Shown piece after piece: positions 1-9,331 of a stretch of 64,000 nt of DNA (its first letter is position 1; every line of letters starts with the position of its first letter). A program made the translations under genes and the position numbers. The stretch lies in NCBI GenBank assembly GCA_016790225.1, contig JAEUOZ010000039.1, forward strand, positions 23,762-87,761. The letters run 5' to 3'. The notes beneath the pieces were generated by a model. It worked only from the letters and a program-made list of their open reading frames with translations, made no database searches and was not told where the DNA came from. This stretch comes from Rubrivivax sp. Its GTDB lineage: Bacteria; Pseudomonadota; Gammaproteobacteria; Burkholderiales; Burkholderiaceae.

Positions 1-332
1 AAGCCCGCGCCGGCTTCGGCGCTGTCGAATTCGGCGCCCGGCGGGCCTTCGGCCAGCGGCAGGCGGCGGCGCTCCAGGTGGCGCACGGCCAGGTGCCAGG
101 CGATGCGCGCGATCCAGGTGCCCAGGCGGCTGTCGCCGCGAAACTGGTGCAATCGCTGGTGCACGCGCAGAAAGGTCTCCTGGCAGAGCTCGAGCGTGTC
201 TTCGCGGTGGCGCACGAGGCGCTGCACCACGTGCCACACCAGGCGCTGGTGGCGGCGCACCAGTTCCTCGAAGGCGCCGGGCTCGCCGGCGCGCACCGCG
301 CGCAGCAGCGCATCGTCATCACCCTCGCGCAT
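1..332 (-). CDS. ECF-family RNA polymerase sigma factor, N-terminal part (runs off the left edge)
   Basis: About 110 residues are visible from an ATG at 332. The sequence shows sigma-70 region 2: FEELVRRHQRLVWHVV, then EDTLELCQETFLRVHQRL and FRGDSRLGTWIARIAWHLA, the core-binding and -10-recognition helices typical of ECF sigma factors. Region 4 lies beyond the window. The family directs RNA polymerase to a small set of stress or envelope promoters, usually under an anti-sigma factor. The gene diverges from a small membrane-protein gene at 644, with a 14-bp inverted repeat in between. The Shine-Dalgarno sequence is weak, so the start is provisional. Confidence 0.85.
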   Translation of the reverse strand, partial: MREGDDDALLRAVRAGEPGAFEELVRRHQRLVWHVVQRLVRHREDTLELCQETFLRVHQRLHQFRGDSRLGTWIARIAWHLAVRHLERRRLPLAEGPPGAEFDSAEAGAG

Positions 333-518
333 GCAGCGCCCAGGGCCGGTGGCCTGAGGTGGGGATGGGCCGGCGCAGCGGGCGCCGTTGCGCGCGGCGG
401 CCCCGGCCGGCCGGGCGGCTCAGGCCGTTCGCGGTCTCGGCGGCCACGGGCCGCAGCCGCGAGCGCTGCGCAGCCCGGCAGCGGCGGCCCTTCGAGTGCT
501 TGAGCGTGAGCGTCATGT

Positions 519-614
519 CCGTGATGGATACGCCAGGCGGACGGCCGGTTGCAGCGCGCGCAGAAAAACCTGCGCACACTGCAACCAGGGCGCCAGGCGC
601 CGTATCCATCACGG
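519..614. repeat. Perfect 14-bp inverted repeat between divergent genes
   Basis: The arm CCGTGATGGATACG at 519-532 is repeated as its exact reverse complement at 601-614, with 68 bp between. It lies in the 311-bp gap between the divergent sigma-factor gene and the gene at 644, and the right arm ends 29 bp before the GTG start. It could be two half-operators, paired sites for one regulator on two divergent promoters, or a long hairpin. No gene is seen in the rest of the gap. Confidence 0.6.
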
Positions 615-643
615 CAGACTCACAGCCCCAGCAGGAAACCCCC

Positions 644-976
644 GTGGACAAGAGCATCGTCGTGCCGATCGGCCTGTTTCTTTCGGTGGTGTACACCATC
701 AAGCTGCTCGTGGATGCGCGCATGCGCTATCTGTTCTTCAAGGGCGGCGCCCCGGATACCGTCGAGGCGCTGTTCCAGGCCGAAGACCGATTGCGCCGCC
801 AGGGCTCGCTGCGCTGGGGCCTGGTGCTGTGCAGCCTGGGGCTGGGGCTCGCGCTGGTCTCGGCCTTCGGCTGGCCTGCGCTGAGCCTGCCGGCCTCGGC
901 CCTGATGCTGGTGGCGCTGGGCCTGGGCAACCTGCTGGCCTACCGGCTGGGCGCGCCACCGCCGCCGGCGGGATGA
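644..976 (+). CDS. Small hypothetical membrane protein
   Basis: This 110-residue protein starts at GTG 644; a purine-rich AGGAAA lies just upstream. It has an N-terminal hydrophobic segment (IVVPIGLFLSVVYTIKLLV), a charged stretch (residues about 25-52, rich in Arg, Glu and Asp), and two more hydrophobic segments (WGLVLCSLGLGLALVSAF and LPASALMLVALGLGNLLA). The tail is Pro-rich. No function is recognised. The shape recalls small DUF6249-like proteins found beside ECF sigma factors, but that is only a resemblance. The frame is open further upstream, so a longer product cannot be excluded. Confidence 0.6.
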   Translation: MDKSIVVPIGLFLSVVYTIKLLVDARMRYLFFKGGAPDTVEALFQAEDRLRRQGSLRWGLVLCSLGLGLALVSAFGWPALSLPASALMLVALGLGNLLAYRLGAPPPPAG

Positions 977-1099
977 AGGCTGCGCCCCTGGCCACCCCAC
1001 AGGCTTTGTGGTGAACTGAAAGCCGCGCTCGCGCGTTGAAGCAGCGCAGCGGCGGGCTTCGGGGGCTCGCGCATCCACCACGCAGAAGGAGCCACTTCG

Positions 1100-1720
1100 A
1101 TGACGGGCCTGGACACCACGCAGCTGATGGCCATTGCCGCGGCCATGGGCTGGGCCAGCGGCATGCGCCTCTATGCCGTGGTCTTTCTCACCGGCCTGGC
1201 CGGCACGCTGGGCTGGGTGGCCTTGCCCGAGGGCCTGAAGATCCTGGAGAACCCGGTGCTGATGACCGCGGCCGGCGTGCTGCTGGCGGTGGAGTTCTTT
1301 GCCGACAAGATTCCGGGCCTGGATTCGCTGTGGGATTCGGTGCACACCTTCCTGCGCGTGCCCGCGGGCGCGGCGCTGGCGGCCGGCGTCTTCGGCGGCG
1401 ATCAGCAGGCCTGGGCGATGGTGGCCGCGCTGGCGGGCGGCACGCTGGCGGCCACCAGCCATGTGGCCAAGGCCACCACGCGCGCCGCCGTCAACACCTC
1501 GCCCGAGCCCTTTTCCAACATCGGCCTGTCTCTGCTGGGGGATGCGGCCGTGCCCGGCATGCTGTGGCTGGCCTGGAACGAGCCCACCTGGTTCTTCGTG
1601 GCGCTGGCAGTGGCCCTCGTCGTGGCCGTGCTGGCGACGGTGCTGCTGTTCAAGTTCCTGCGTGGTCTGCTGCGCCGCGTGCGCGGCTGGTGGGCGCCGC
1701 AGCCCAGACCCTTGACCTGA
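1100..1720 (+). CDS. DUF4126 family membrane protein
   Basis: This 206-residue protein is preceded by AAGGAG eight bases before the ATG. It contains several hydrophobic segments and the conserved start MGWASGMRLYAVVFLTGLAG, followed by EFFADKIPGLDSLWDSVHTF and an internal segment with ATSHVAKATTRAAVNTSPEP. These are the hallmarks of DUF4126, integral membrane proteins of unknown function that are widespread in proteobacteria. The C-terminus ends in a hydrophobic segment and a basic tail (RGLLRRVRGWW), consistent with a cytoplasmic end. It appears to be a single-gene unit, facing the leftward oxidoreductase gene that ends at 1755. Confidence 0.8.
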   Translation: MTGLDTTQLMAIAAAMGWASGMRLYAVVFLTGLAGTLGWVALPEGLKILENPVLMTAAGVLLAVEFFADKIPGLDSLWDSVHTFLRVPAGAALAAGVFGGDQQAWAMVAALAGGTLAATSHVAKATTRAAVNTSPEPFSNIGLSLLGDAAVPGMLWLAWNEPTWFFVALAVALVVAVLATVLLFKFLRGLLRRVRGWWAPQPRPLT

Positions 1721-1754
1721 GCAACTCGGCGGGGCGCTTCACCGCAGCCCGCCG

Positions 1755-3104
1755 TCAGCCCTTGCCCGCCGCGCCCTGCACGCGCATCTCCTCGCGCAGG
1801 CGCCAGGCGGCACTGCTGCGATCGGCCTCCACGTCATCCCAGCAGAGCATCTGGCCGGCGGCCACGGCGCGCCGCATCCGGATGCCGTGCGCCAGCCCGA
1901 GCGGCAGGCCACCGCGGCGCAACGAGTCCCGCGCCGGCTGCAGCTTGCCCCAGACGGTGTAGCCGCCTTCTCCATCCAGCCGCTCGCCGGGCTGCAGATC
2001 GCGCTTGGCGGTGGCCACCACGTCGGCACGCCAGGCCTGCGCCACGCCCGTGGCCTCGCCCCGCAGCGCGACGCTGGCCACCGAGTAGCCGACCTCGAGG
2101 CCGATCAGGTGCCAGCGCTTGTAGAGCGTGAAGTAGCGACCGCTCGGATCGGTGTGCGCCTTGTATTCCTCGAAGCAGTTGCGGATGTACTCGCTCTGCC
2201 CTTCCACGGTGACCCAGACGCCCATGCGGATGTCGTAGGGGATCTCGCGGCCGTCGGCTTCCAGGCTGCTGATGACCTCGACCATGCCTTTCTTCTCCAG
2301 CACGCCACCTTCCTCGCGCGGGCGGGTCACGAAGGGGATGTCGGCGACGCTCGCGGGCGGATACAACAGGCCGGTCGACGGCACGTCCAGCCCCGTGGCG
2401 TTGGCCACGGCGGCGCTCTCGATGCTGGGCTTGCTGCCGTCCAGGAAGCTGTTGAACATCTTCGGGTTCAGCCCGCCGCGCGCAGCCTGTTCAGGCGTCA
2501 GGCCGTAGTGGCTCCACACCGTCTGCGGCGTGCTCTGGCTGAAGTGCGGCAGCCATTTGTGGCCGCGCCCGGCTGCCACCACCGGAAATCCGCAGGTGCG
2601 CGCCCAGTCCACCAGATCGCAGATGAGGGCGGGCTGGTCGCCGAAGGCCAGCGAATACAGCGCGCCGGCCTGCGCTGCGCGTTGCGCCAGCATCGGGCCG
2701 CACAGCGCGTCGGCCTCGACCGTGACGTTGACCACATGCTTGCGCTGCGCCAGCGCCGCCAGGATGTGATCCACCGCCGCCACCGGTGCGCCGGTGCTTT
2801 CCACGATCACCTCGATGGCCGGGTGCGAGACCAGCGCCTGCCAGTCGTCGCCCACGTGCGTGCTGCCATCGCGCAGCGCCTCGTCCAGGCTGGCGGCCTG
2901 CACACGCCCGGGCTCCCAGCCCACGCGGGCCAGGTTGCTGCAGGCGGCCTCGGGGTTCAGATCGGCGATGCCCACCACGTGCAGCCCGGGCGTGCGCGGC
3001 ACCTGCGCCAGAAACATCGAACCGAACTTGCCCGCGCCGATCAGCCCGACGCGGATGGGACGGCCTTGTGCCGCGCGCCGGCGCAGCTGCTGGTGGAGGC
3101 TCAT
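1755..3104 (-). CDS. NAD(P)-binding oxidoreductase (homoserine-dehydrogenase-like) with C-terminal SAF-like region
   Basis: This 449-residue protein has a Rossmann fold at the N-terminus (IRVGLIGAGKFGSMFLAQV, residues about 18-36) followed by VVGIADLNPEAA. The middle region (VIVESTGAPVAAVDHILAAL, HVVNVTVEADALCGPML) resembles homoserine dehydrogenase and Gfo/Idh relatives. The C-terminal part (ATAKRDLQPGERLDGEGGY and GQMLCWDDVE) looks like a SAF domain, as in sialate synthases and altronate dehydratases. Such fusions are annotated only as NAD(P)-dependent oxidoreductases, and some act in branched-sugar acid catabolism. The substrate here is unknown. AGGAG lies upstream of the ATG. No pathway partners are adjacent. 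Confidence 0.75.
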   Translation of the reverse strand: MSLHQQLRRRAAQGRPIRVGLIGAGKFGSMFLAQVPRTPGLHVVGIADLNPEAACSNLARVGWEPGRVQAASLDEALRDGSTHVGDDWQALVSHPAIEVIVESTGAPVAAVDHILAALAQRKHVVNVTVEADALCGPMLAQRAAQAGALYSLAFGDQPALICDLVDWARTCGFPVVAAGRGHKWLPHFSQSTPQTVWSHYGLTPEQAARGGLNPKMFNSFLDGSKPSIESAAVANATGLDVPSTGLLYPPASVADIPFVTRPREEGGVLEKKGMVEVISSLEADGREIPYDIRMGVWVTVEGQSEYIRNCFEEYKAHTDPSGRYFTLYKRWHLIGLEVGYSVASVALRGEATGVAQAWRADVVATAKRDLQPGERLDGEGGYTVWGKLQPARDSLRRGGLPLGLAHGIRMRRAVAAGQMLCWDDVEADRSSAAWRLREEMRVQGAAGKG

Positions 3105-3123
3105 GCAAGGTTCTCCTGGTGGG

Positions 3124-3144
3124 CCGGGCGCAGGCTGCGCCCGG
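3124..3144. terminator. GC-rich hairpin between the BtuF-like gene and the oxidoreductase gene
   Basis: CCGGGCGCAG at 3124-3133 and CTGCGCCCGG at 3135-3144 are perfect 10-bp inverted arms around a single base. It lies about 100 bp downstream of the leftward gene 3245-4039. It could attenuate read-through, but there is no T-run, so the terminator call is tentative. Confidence 0.35.
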
Positions 3145-3244
3145 GCAGCGCGCCCATCGTAGGCCGCCCGGCGCCGGCTGGGCAGCGCGCAAACCTCTAG
3201 GAGCGTGGGCGTCCCGCGCGGTGGGCCTGGATCAGGCGTCCGCC

Positions 3245-4039
3245 TCAGCCGCGCCGCGCGGCCCAGCGCGCCATCAGCGCGTGCAGCTGTTCCACGCCGT
3301 CGGTCAGCGCGGCGGGGCCGGGCTGCAGGATGTCGCAGCTCTTGATCTCGTGCAGCTCACCGTCCTGCACGGCGGGGATCTCGGCCCAGCCGGGGCGTGC
3401 CGCGACATGCTGCGGGCGGAACTTCTTGCCGCACCAGGAGCCGACGATCAATTCGGGCGCGCGGCGCGCCGGTTCCCGCGCATCGGCGATCACCCGGTCG
3501 CGTCCCATGCGCTGCACGGCCAGCTCAGGGAAGATGTCCTCGCCGCCGGCCACGCCGATCAGCTGCGAAACCCACTGGATCGCGCTGATCAACGGCTCGT
3601 CCCACTCTTCGAAATACACACGCGGGCGCCGGGGCCAGGCCGCCGCTGCGCTGGACAGTTGGCCGTGGCGTGCGCGGCACTGCGCGATCCAGGCCTCGGC
3701 GGCGGCCTGCTGCCCCACCAGGCCGGCCACCAGGCGCAGCGTGTCGAAGATCTCCGCCAGGCTGCGCTGGTTGGTGACCAGCACGTTGAGTCCGGCACGG
3801 ATCAGCTTGTCGGCCAGGGCCGCCTGCATGTCGGAAAAGCCGATCACCAGATCGGGCTGCAGCGCCACGATGCGGTCGATCCTGCCGTCCAGGAAGGAGC
3901 TGATGCGGGGCTTTTCCTGGCGCGCGCGGCGCGGCCGCACGGTGTACCCGCTGATGCCCACGATGCGCTGCTCCTGACCCAGCAGGTACAGCCACTCGGT
4001 GGTCTCCTCGGTCAGGCAGACGATGCGCTGCGGGCCCAC
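3245..4039 (-). CDS. BtuF/FhuD-type substrate-binding-like protein without signal peptide
   Basis: This 264-residue protein matches the periplasmic-binding fold of vitamin B12 and siderophore binders: RIVCLTEETTEWLYLLGQE at the start, then GYTVRPRRARQEKPRISSF, LQPDLVIGFSDMQAALADKL, and GVEQLHALMARWAARRG at the end. Database entries for such proteins read cobalamin-binding protein or ABC substrate-binding protein. There is no signal peptide: the ATG is followed at once by GPQRIVCL. It is therefore probably cytoplasmic or depends on an undetected start. It follows the DUF1653 gene by 12 bp, so the two are likely co-transcribed. No ABC permease or ATPase of the BtuCD kind is nearby. Confidence 0.75.
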   Translation of the reverse strand: MGPQRIVCLTEETTEWLYLLGQEQRIVGISGYTVRPRRARQEKPRISSFLDGRIDRIVALQPDLVIGFSDMQAALADKLIRAGLNVLVTNQRSLAEIFDTLRLVAGLVGQQAAAEAWIAQCRARHGQLSSAAAAWPRRPRVYFEEWDEPLISAIQWVSQLIGVAGGEDIFPELAVQRMGRDRVIADAREPARRAPELIVGSWCGKKFRPQHVAARPGWAEIPAVQDGELHEIKSCDILQPGPAALTDGVEQLHALMARWAARRG

Positions 4040-4051
4040 AGGGCTGGGCTT

Positions 4052-4282
4052 TCAGTCGATGCGCTCGAAGCGGGGGCGCTGCTGGCCATCGATCCACACG
4101 CTCTCGAAGAACATCGCATGCGGCCGCACCCAGCAGCCGATGTCGCTGGACAGCGGGCGGTACAGCACCAGTGGCTCCAGCGTCTCGCTGTGGCGCACGA
4201 CGCCGAGGACCTCGTATTCGCCGCCCTTGTGGTGGCGGTAGCGCCCGAGCGGGGTCTCGGGCAGCGGGGGCAGTGGGTTCAT
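4052..4282 (-). CDS. DUF1653 domain protein
   Basis: This 76-residue protein carries the signature of DUF1653: GRYRHHKGGEYEVLGVVRHS, then EPLVLYRPL and WVRPHAMFFESV. The family has a compact beta fold and no established function. Its start is 9 bp after the stop of the histidine-kinase gene and its stop is 12 bp before the BtuF-like start. It therefore sits inside what looks like one leftward operon of four genes (regulator, kinase, DUF1653, BtuF-like). The length equals the usual family size. Confidence 0.85.
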   Translation of the reverse strand: MNPLPPLPETPLGRYRHHKGGEYEVLGVVRHSETLEPLVLYRPLSSDIGCWVRPHAMFFESVWIDGQQRPRFERID

Positions 4283-4291
4283 GCCGCCACC

Positions 4292-5641
4292 TTACAACAG
4301 CACGCGCAGCCGTGCACCGCCCAGCGGCGAATCCAGCGCCAGCACCGAGCCGCCCTGCGCCAGCACGATCTGGCGCACAAAACTCAGGCCCACGCCGCTG
4401 CCCTCGGGCCGGGTGGTGAAGAAGGGCAGGAAGACCTCTTCGCGCAGCGCGGGCGGGATGCCCGGCCCGTTGTCGTCGATGTCGAAACGCACGCGGCCAC
4501 TGGGCGTGGCAGCCAGCTGCAGCTGCACGCGTGCCAGCCCCGGCCCGCGGGCGGCCAGCGCGGCCTGAGCGGCATTGCGCAACAGGTTCAGCAGCACCGG
4601 CGGCAGGGTCTGTGCATCGGCCTGCACCTGGCTGGCCGGCGGCTCGATCTGCGCGGCCCACTGCACGCCGGGCCACTCCGCGCGGAACAGGTGCTCCAGC
4701 TCCTGAACCAGGCCGGGCAGCGGCACGCTGACGGGCTGCAGCACGGGTGGCTGGCTGAGCGTGCGGTAGCGCTGCACGAAGTCCATCAGCCCCTGCGCGC
4801 GGCGCGCCAGCGCGGCCGTGGCGGCCTGCAGGCCATCATGCCCCTGGCCAGGGGGCAGGCGGGCGGCCTGCTCGGCGGCCGAGACGGCCAGCGAGGTCAC
4901 CGGGGTGAGGGAATTCATCACCTCGTGCGTGAGCACGCGCACCAGATCGCCAGCCAGCGCCTGCTGCGCCTGATCGATGTCGCGCTGCACCGGCTGCAGC
5001 GCCACCAGGCGCAGCACGCGGGCGCCCTGGCGCAGCTCGCCCTGCAGCATGCGCAGGCGCTGGCGGCCTTCATCGGCGGGCTCCAGATCGACGGCTTGTG
5101 TGGCCTGGCTGGATTGCAGCGCCGCCACCAGCGCCGGGCCATAGGGTTCGAGCTCCGGCAGGCTCAGCTGCGCGGGCAGGCCGGGCAGCAGCGCGCGTGC
5201 CGCGGGGTTGAGCAGCTGCACCGTCTCCTGCCCGGGCGTGCTGCAGTCCACCAGCAGCAGCGGCGTGGGTACCTGCTCGATCAGCCCCTGGCTCTGCGCC
5301 TGGGCGGCGCGCAGCTGCTGCTGTCGCTCGCGCACGGCGCCCAGCAAGGCCTCCAGCTCGGTGGCCAGCTCGTCGTAGCCGGCATCGTGCGCAGGCGCGC
5401 TGAAGGTCTGCGCATGGTCCCCGTGGCGCAGCGCCTGCAGCAGGCGCGCCAGCAGCTGGTGCGTGCGCTGCAGCAGCCTCCACAGGCTGGCGCCGGTGGC
5501 GGCCAGGGCCAGCAGCAGCACGGTGGCGGTGGCCGGGCGCAGCGGCGGCTGGCAGGCCCAGACCAGGGCGCCCAGCAGCAGGCCCGCCAGGCCCAGGCGC
5601 CAGGCGAGCTGCCACGAGAGGTGCTGCGCGAAGCGATCCAT
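4292..5641 (-). CDS. Sensor histidine kinase, NtrB/NtrY type
   Basis: This 449-residue kinase has two N-terminal membrane segments (AWRLGLAGLLLGALVWA and ATATVLLLALAATGASLW). They are followed by a linker, a PAS-like stretch (LIEQVPTPLLLVD) and the phosphoacceptor motif LTHEVMNSLTPVTSLA. The ATP-binding domain shows N-box LLNLLRNAAQAAL, G1 box DIDDNGPGIP and G2-like GSGVGLSFVRQI. It would autophosphorylate on the His and pass the phosphate to the regulator encoded 4 bp upstream. The periplasmic loop is very short, so it probably senses the membrane or a cytosolic signal. Confidence 0.9.
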   Translation of the reverse strand: MDRFAQHLSWQLAWRLGLAGLLLGALVWACQPPLRPATATVLLLALAATGASLWRLLQRTHQLLARLLQALRHGDHAQTFSAPAHDAGYDELATELEALLGAVRERQQQLRAAQAQSQGLIEQVPTPLLLVDCSTPGQETVQLLNPAARALLPGLPAQLSLPELEPYGPALVAALQSSQATQAVDLEPADEGRQRLRMLQGELRQGARVLRLVALQPVQRDIDQAQQALAGDLVRVLTHEVMNSLTPVTSLAVSAAEQAARLPPGQGHDGLQAATAALARRAQGLMDFVQRYRTLSQPPVLQPVSVPLPGLVQELEHLFRAEWPGVQWAAQIEPPASQVQADAQTLPPVLLNLLRNAAQAALAARGPGLARVQLQLAATPSGRVRFDIDDNGPGIPPALREEVFLPFFTTRPEGSGVGLSFVRQIVLAQGGSVLALDSPLGGARLRVLL

Positions 5642-5645
5642 GGGG

Positions 5646-7037
5646 CTACAGGCCGTGCCGCTGCATGCGGCGGTACAGCGCCGCGCGCGTCAGCCCCAGT
5701 TGCTGCGCGGCCTTGGAGATGTTCCAGGCATTGCGGCTGAGCGCGCGCTGCACCAGCTGGCGCTCCATGCGCTCCAGGTTCAGGTCTTCGGCCGCGTCAT
5801 CGGCGCCGCCGGCGGCCTCGCGGGATGCGGCGCTTCCCAGGGCCGGCCCGGGGGAGATCAGCGCCAGATCCTCGGGCACGATGCGCTCGCTGCGCGCCAG
5901 CACCACGGCGCGCTCCACCGCGTGGCGCAGCGCGCGCACATTGCCCGGCCAGGCGTGTGCATCCATCGCCTGTAGCGCAGCCTGGCTGAACTGCCGCGGC
6001 GGGCGGCCATAACGTGCGGTGTAATGCCTCAGGAAGTGCTCGGCCAGCAGCGGAATGTCGGCACGGCGCTGGCGCAGTGGCGGCACATGGATCTCCACCG
6101 TATTCAGCCGCCACAGCAGATCGGCGCGGAACTGCCGTTCGTCCGCCAGCGCATCGCGTGACACGTTGGTGGCGCTGATCACGCGCACATCCACCGGCTG
6201 GGCGCGCGGGCTGCCCAGCGGCTGCACCTCGCGGCGCTCCAGCACCGAGAGCAGCCGCGGCTGCAGCGCCAGCGGCAGGTTGCCGATCTCGTCCAGGAAC
6301 AGCGTGCCCCCGTCCGCGGCGGCGATGCGGCCGATGCGGTCGGCGCGTGCATCGGTGAAGGCGCCCTTGCGGTGGCCGAAGAGCTCGCTCTCGAAGAGCG
6401 TGGGCGCCACCGCACCCATGTCCACCGCCACCAGCGGGCCCTGCGCACGGGCCGAGGCGCGGTGCAGCGCCTGTGCCACCAGCTCCTTGCCGCTGCCGTT
6501 CTCGCCCAGGATCAGCACATTGGCCTCTGTGGGCGCCACCTGCTCGATGAGCCCCAGCACGTGGCGCCAGGCCGGGCTCTGGCCGATGAGCAGCGGGCCT
6601 TCCGGGCGCCCGAGTTCCTGCGTGCTCTGGCGCCAGCGGGCGGCTTCGCCGCGCGTGTGGTGCAGGGCCAGCGCGTTGCGCACGGTGGTCTGCAGCCGCT
6701 CGTGGTGCCAGGGCTTGGCGATGAAGTCCTGCGCGCCCAGCTGCATGGCCTGCACCGCCAGATTCAGGCCCGCGTGCGCAGTGACGACGATCACCAGCGT
6801 CTGCGGAAAGCGCTGGCGCAGCGTGCGCAGCAGCGCCAGCCCTTCTTCGCCCTGCGTGTGGCCGCGCTGGAAGTTCATGTCCAGCAACACGACGGCAACG
6901 TCCTGCTGCGCGAGCAGCGCCAGCGCCGGCTGCGGCCCGGCGGCCTCCAGCAGCGGCGCGCCCAGATCCTGCAGCGCCAGCCGCGCGGCGAGCAGCACGT
7001 CGGGATCGTCATCGACGAGCAGGATGGCGGCGCTCAC
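5646..7037 (-). CDS. NtrC-family response regulator with AAA+ domain (GAFTDA variant)
   Basis: This 463-residue protein has a receiver domain ([26 protein letters not shown] with the acceptor Asp, FIAKPW). It is followed by an AAA+ domain with Walker A GENGSGKE, Walker [11 protein letters not shown] and the arginine-finger region [15 protein letters not shown] Fis-type helix-turn-helix ends it ([19 protein letters not shown]). The sigma-54 contact loop reads [17 protein letters not shown], that is GAFTDA rather than GAFTGA. I recall this variant from two-component regulators next to MacB/FtsX-type exporters. The gene diverges from such an exporter, which is its likely target. The kinase gene follows after 4 bp. 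Confidence 0.9.
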   Translation of the reverse strand: MSAAILLVDDDPDVLLAARLALQDLGAPLLEAAGPQPALALLAQQDVAVVLLDMNFQRGHTQGEEGLALLRTLRQRFPQTLVIVVTAHAGLNLAVQAMQLGAQDFIAKPWHHERLQTTVRNALALHHTRGEAARWRQSTQELGRPEGPLLIGQSPAWRHVLGLIEQVAPTEANVLILGENGSGKELVAQALHRASARAQGPLVAVDMGAVAPTLFESELFGHRKGAFTDARADRIGRIAAADGGTLFLDEIGNLPLALQPRLLSVLERREVQPLGSPRAQPVDVRVISATNVSRDALADERQFRADLLWRLNTVEIHVPPLRQRRADIPLLAEHFLRHYTARYGRPPRQFSQAALQAMDAHAWPGNVRALRHAVERAVVLARSERIVPEDLALISPGPALGSAASREAAGGADDAAEDLNLERMERQLVQRALSRNAWNISKAAQQLGLTRAALYRRMQRHGL

Positions 7038-7152
7038 AAGGAAGAGTCAGCAGAGATGGGAGAGAGCAGCGGGGGCGCGGAGAAGAGGCGGGTGGTTGCA
7101 GCGATGGGCCACGCCGCCTGATCCGAAGTGTTCGTAATCGTACAGTCCCGTG

Positions 7153-7168
7153 ATCGTTTTCGAACGAT
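7153..7168. promoter_or_regulatory. Short palindrome in the regulator/exporter divergent promoter region
   Basis: ATCGTT at 7153-7158 and AACGAT at 7163-7168 are perfect inverted arms around TTCG. The site lies in the 242-bp gap between the leftward regulator gene and the rightward exporter operon. It may be an operator for one of the two transcription units. No sigma-54 promoter with correct GG-N10-GC spacing was found in this gap. Confidence 0.4.
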
Positions 7169-7279
7169 TCCGGCATGCCGTGTTTACCCGCGGTTGGCAA
7201 AAAGACCTTGCAGATCAAGCACTTGCCACTCAACGCCGTGGCGGGCCGGCACGGCATGGCGCTTGCGGCAGACAGGCCG

Positions 7280-8563
7280 ATGGACCCGCGTCCCGCCGCC
7301 CACCCGATGGACAGCCCGCTGCCGCCGCGCCGCCTGCCGCGCGCCGCCGGGTGGGCCGCTGCCGTCGTCCTGCTCTTGTTGGCGCTGGGCGCGCTGGCCG
7401 CCTGGCGCGGCGACGCCGGGCTGGAGCTCAACAGCCCGAGCCTGCCGCTGGAGCGCGTGACGGTCAGCGAGGTGCGTGCGGGCGTCTTCGACGACCTGCT
7501 GGCCTTGCGCGCCACGGTGGCACCGCGCGAGACGATCTATCTCGATGCCGTCGAAGGCGGGCGCGTGGAGCGCAAGCTGGTGGAGGACGGCGCCGAGCTG
7601 GCCGCCGGCCAGCCGGTGGCGGTGCTCAGCAACAGCGCGCTGCAGCTGGAGCTGATCCGCAGCGAGGCCGAGGTCACGCAGCAGCTCAACACCTTGCGCG
7701 CGCTGGAGCTGCAGATCGAGCGCCAGCGCGCCGACAACGCGCGGCTGCTCGCCGAAGGCCAGTGGCAGCTCCAGCGCGCGTCCGCCAAGCTGGCGCGCGA
7801 GCAGCAGCTGCTCGCCCAGGGCTTCGTTTCCCGCGCGGCGCTGCTGGACAGTGACGAGGAGCAGCGCTTCCTGCAGCAGCGCCAGGCCATCAACGAAGCC
7901 GCGCAGCGCACCGACGAAGCCTTGCAGCGCAGCCAGATCGAGCAGCTGCGCGCGGCCACGCAGCAGCTGCAGGCCAGCCTCGCGCTGGCGCGCGCCAACC
8001 GCGAGGCGCTGACCGTGCGCGCCCCCGTGGCCGGCCAGCTGACGGCCTTCGAGCTGACCGTGGGGCAGAGCCTGCAGCGCGGCCAGCGCATCGGCCAGAT
8101 CGACAGCGGCGCGCAGCACAAGCTGGTGGTGCTGATCGACGAGCACTTCCTGCCGCGCGTGGCCGTGGGCCAGAGCGCCCGGCTGGAGCTGGCTGGTCAG
8201 CCCTGGCCGCTGAAGGTGCGCAGGCTCAATCCGCAGGTCAAGGGCGGGCAGTTCGAGGCCGAGCTGGTCTTCGACGGCGCCCAGCCGCCGGGGCTCAAGC
8301 GCGGTCAGAACCTCTCGCTGCAACTGGCCCTGGGCGAAAGCCGCCAGGCCCTGCTGCTGCCGGCCGGCCCCTTCCTGGCCGATGCGGCCGGGGCCTCGGT
8401 CTTCGTGCTGCAAGGCTCGCGCGCGCAGCGCCGGGCGGTGAAGCTGGGACAGCGCAATGTGCAGGTGGTGGAGGTGCTGGCCGGTCTGCAGGCCGGCGAG
8501 CAGGTGATCACCAGCAGCCACCCCCAGCTGGCCGGCCAGGACCGCGTGATCATCACGCGCTGA
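7280..8563 (+). CDS. HlyD/MacA-family periplasmic adaptor of an ABC exporter
   Basis: The protein is about 427 residues. One membrane segment (AAGWAAAVVLLLLALGALAAW) follows a basic N-terminus. A lipoyl-like barrel (VEGGRVERKLVEDGAELAAG), a long coiled coil (residues about 120-240, rich in Gln, Glu and Arg) and the returning half-motif RANREALTVRAPVAGQLTAF come next. This is the layout of membrane fusion proteins. It would link an inner-membrane ABC transporter to the outer membrane. Upstream in-frame ATGs at 7175 and 7256 also exist; 7280 was chosen for a weak AGG and a normal length before the membrane segment. The ATPase gene follows. Confidence 0.85.
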   Translation: MDPRPAAHPMDSPLPPRRLPRAAGWAAAVVLLLLALGALAAWRGDAGLELNSPSLPLERVTVSEVRAGVFDDLLALRATVAPRETIYLDAVEGGRVERKLVEDGAELAAGQPVAVLSNSALQLELIRSEAEVTQQLNTLRALELQIERQRADNARLLAEGQWQLQRASAKLAREQQLLAQGFVSRAALLDSDEEQRFLQQRQAINEAAQRTDEALQRSQIEQLRAATQQLQASLALARANREALTVRAPVAGQLTAFELTVGQSLQRGQRIGQIDSGAQHKLVVLIDEHFLPRVAVGQSARLELAGQPWPLKVRRLNPQVKGGQFEAELVFDGAQPPGLKRGQNLSLQLALGESRQALLLPAGPFLADAAGASVFVLQGSRAQRRAVKLGQRNVQVVEVLAGLQAGEQVITSSHPQLAGQDRVIITR

Positions 8564-8616
8564 TGCCGCCATCCGCCCCCATCTTTCGACCCCCAACGAT
8601 CCACCAGAGCCGACCG

Positions 8617-9318
<702 letters not shown>

Positions 9319-9331
9319 GCGGAGAGCCGAC

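Noticed and set aside
2786..5740. Very long rightward open frame (over 980 codons) antisense to the BtuF-like, DUF1653 and kinase genes
   Set aside because: High GC makes stop codons rare; the translation is Arg/Gln/His-rich with no domain, while the opposite strand encodes clear protein families.
7195..7212. TGGCAAAAAGACCTTGCA as a sigma-54 promoter for the exporter
   Set aside because: The GG and GC are 12 bp apart, not 10; sigma-54 spacing is strict.
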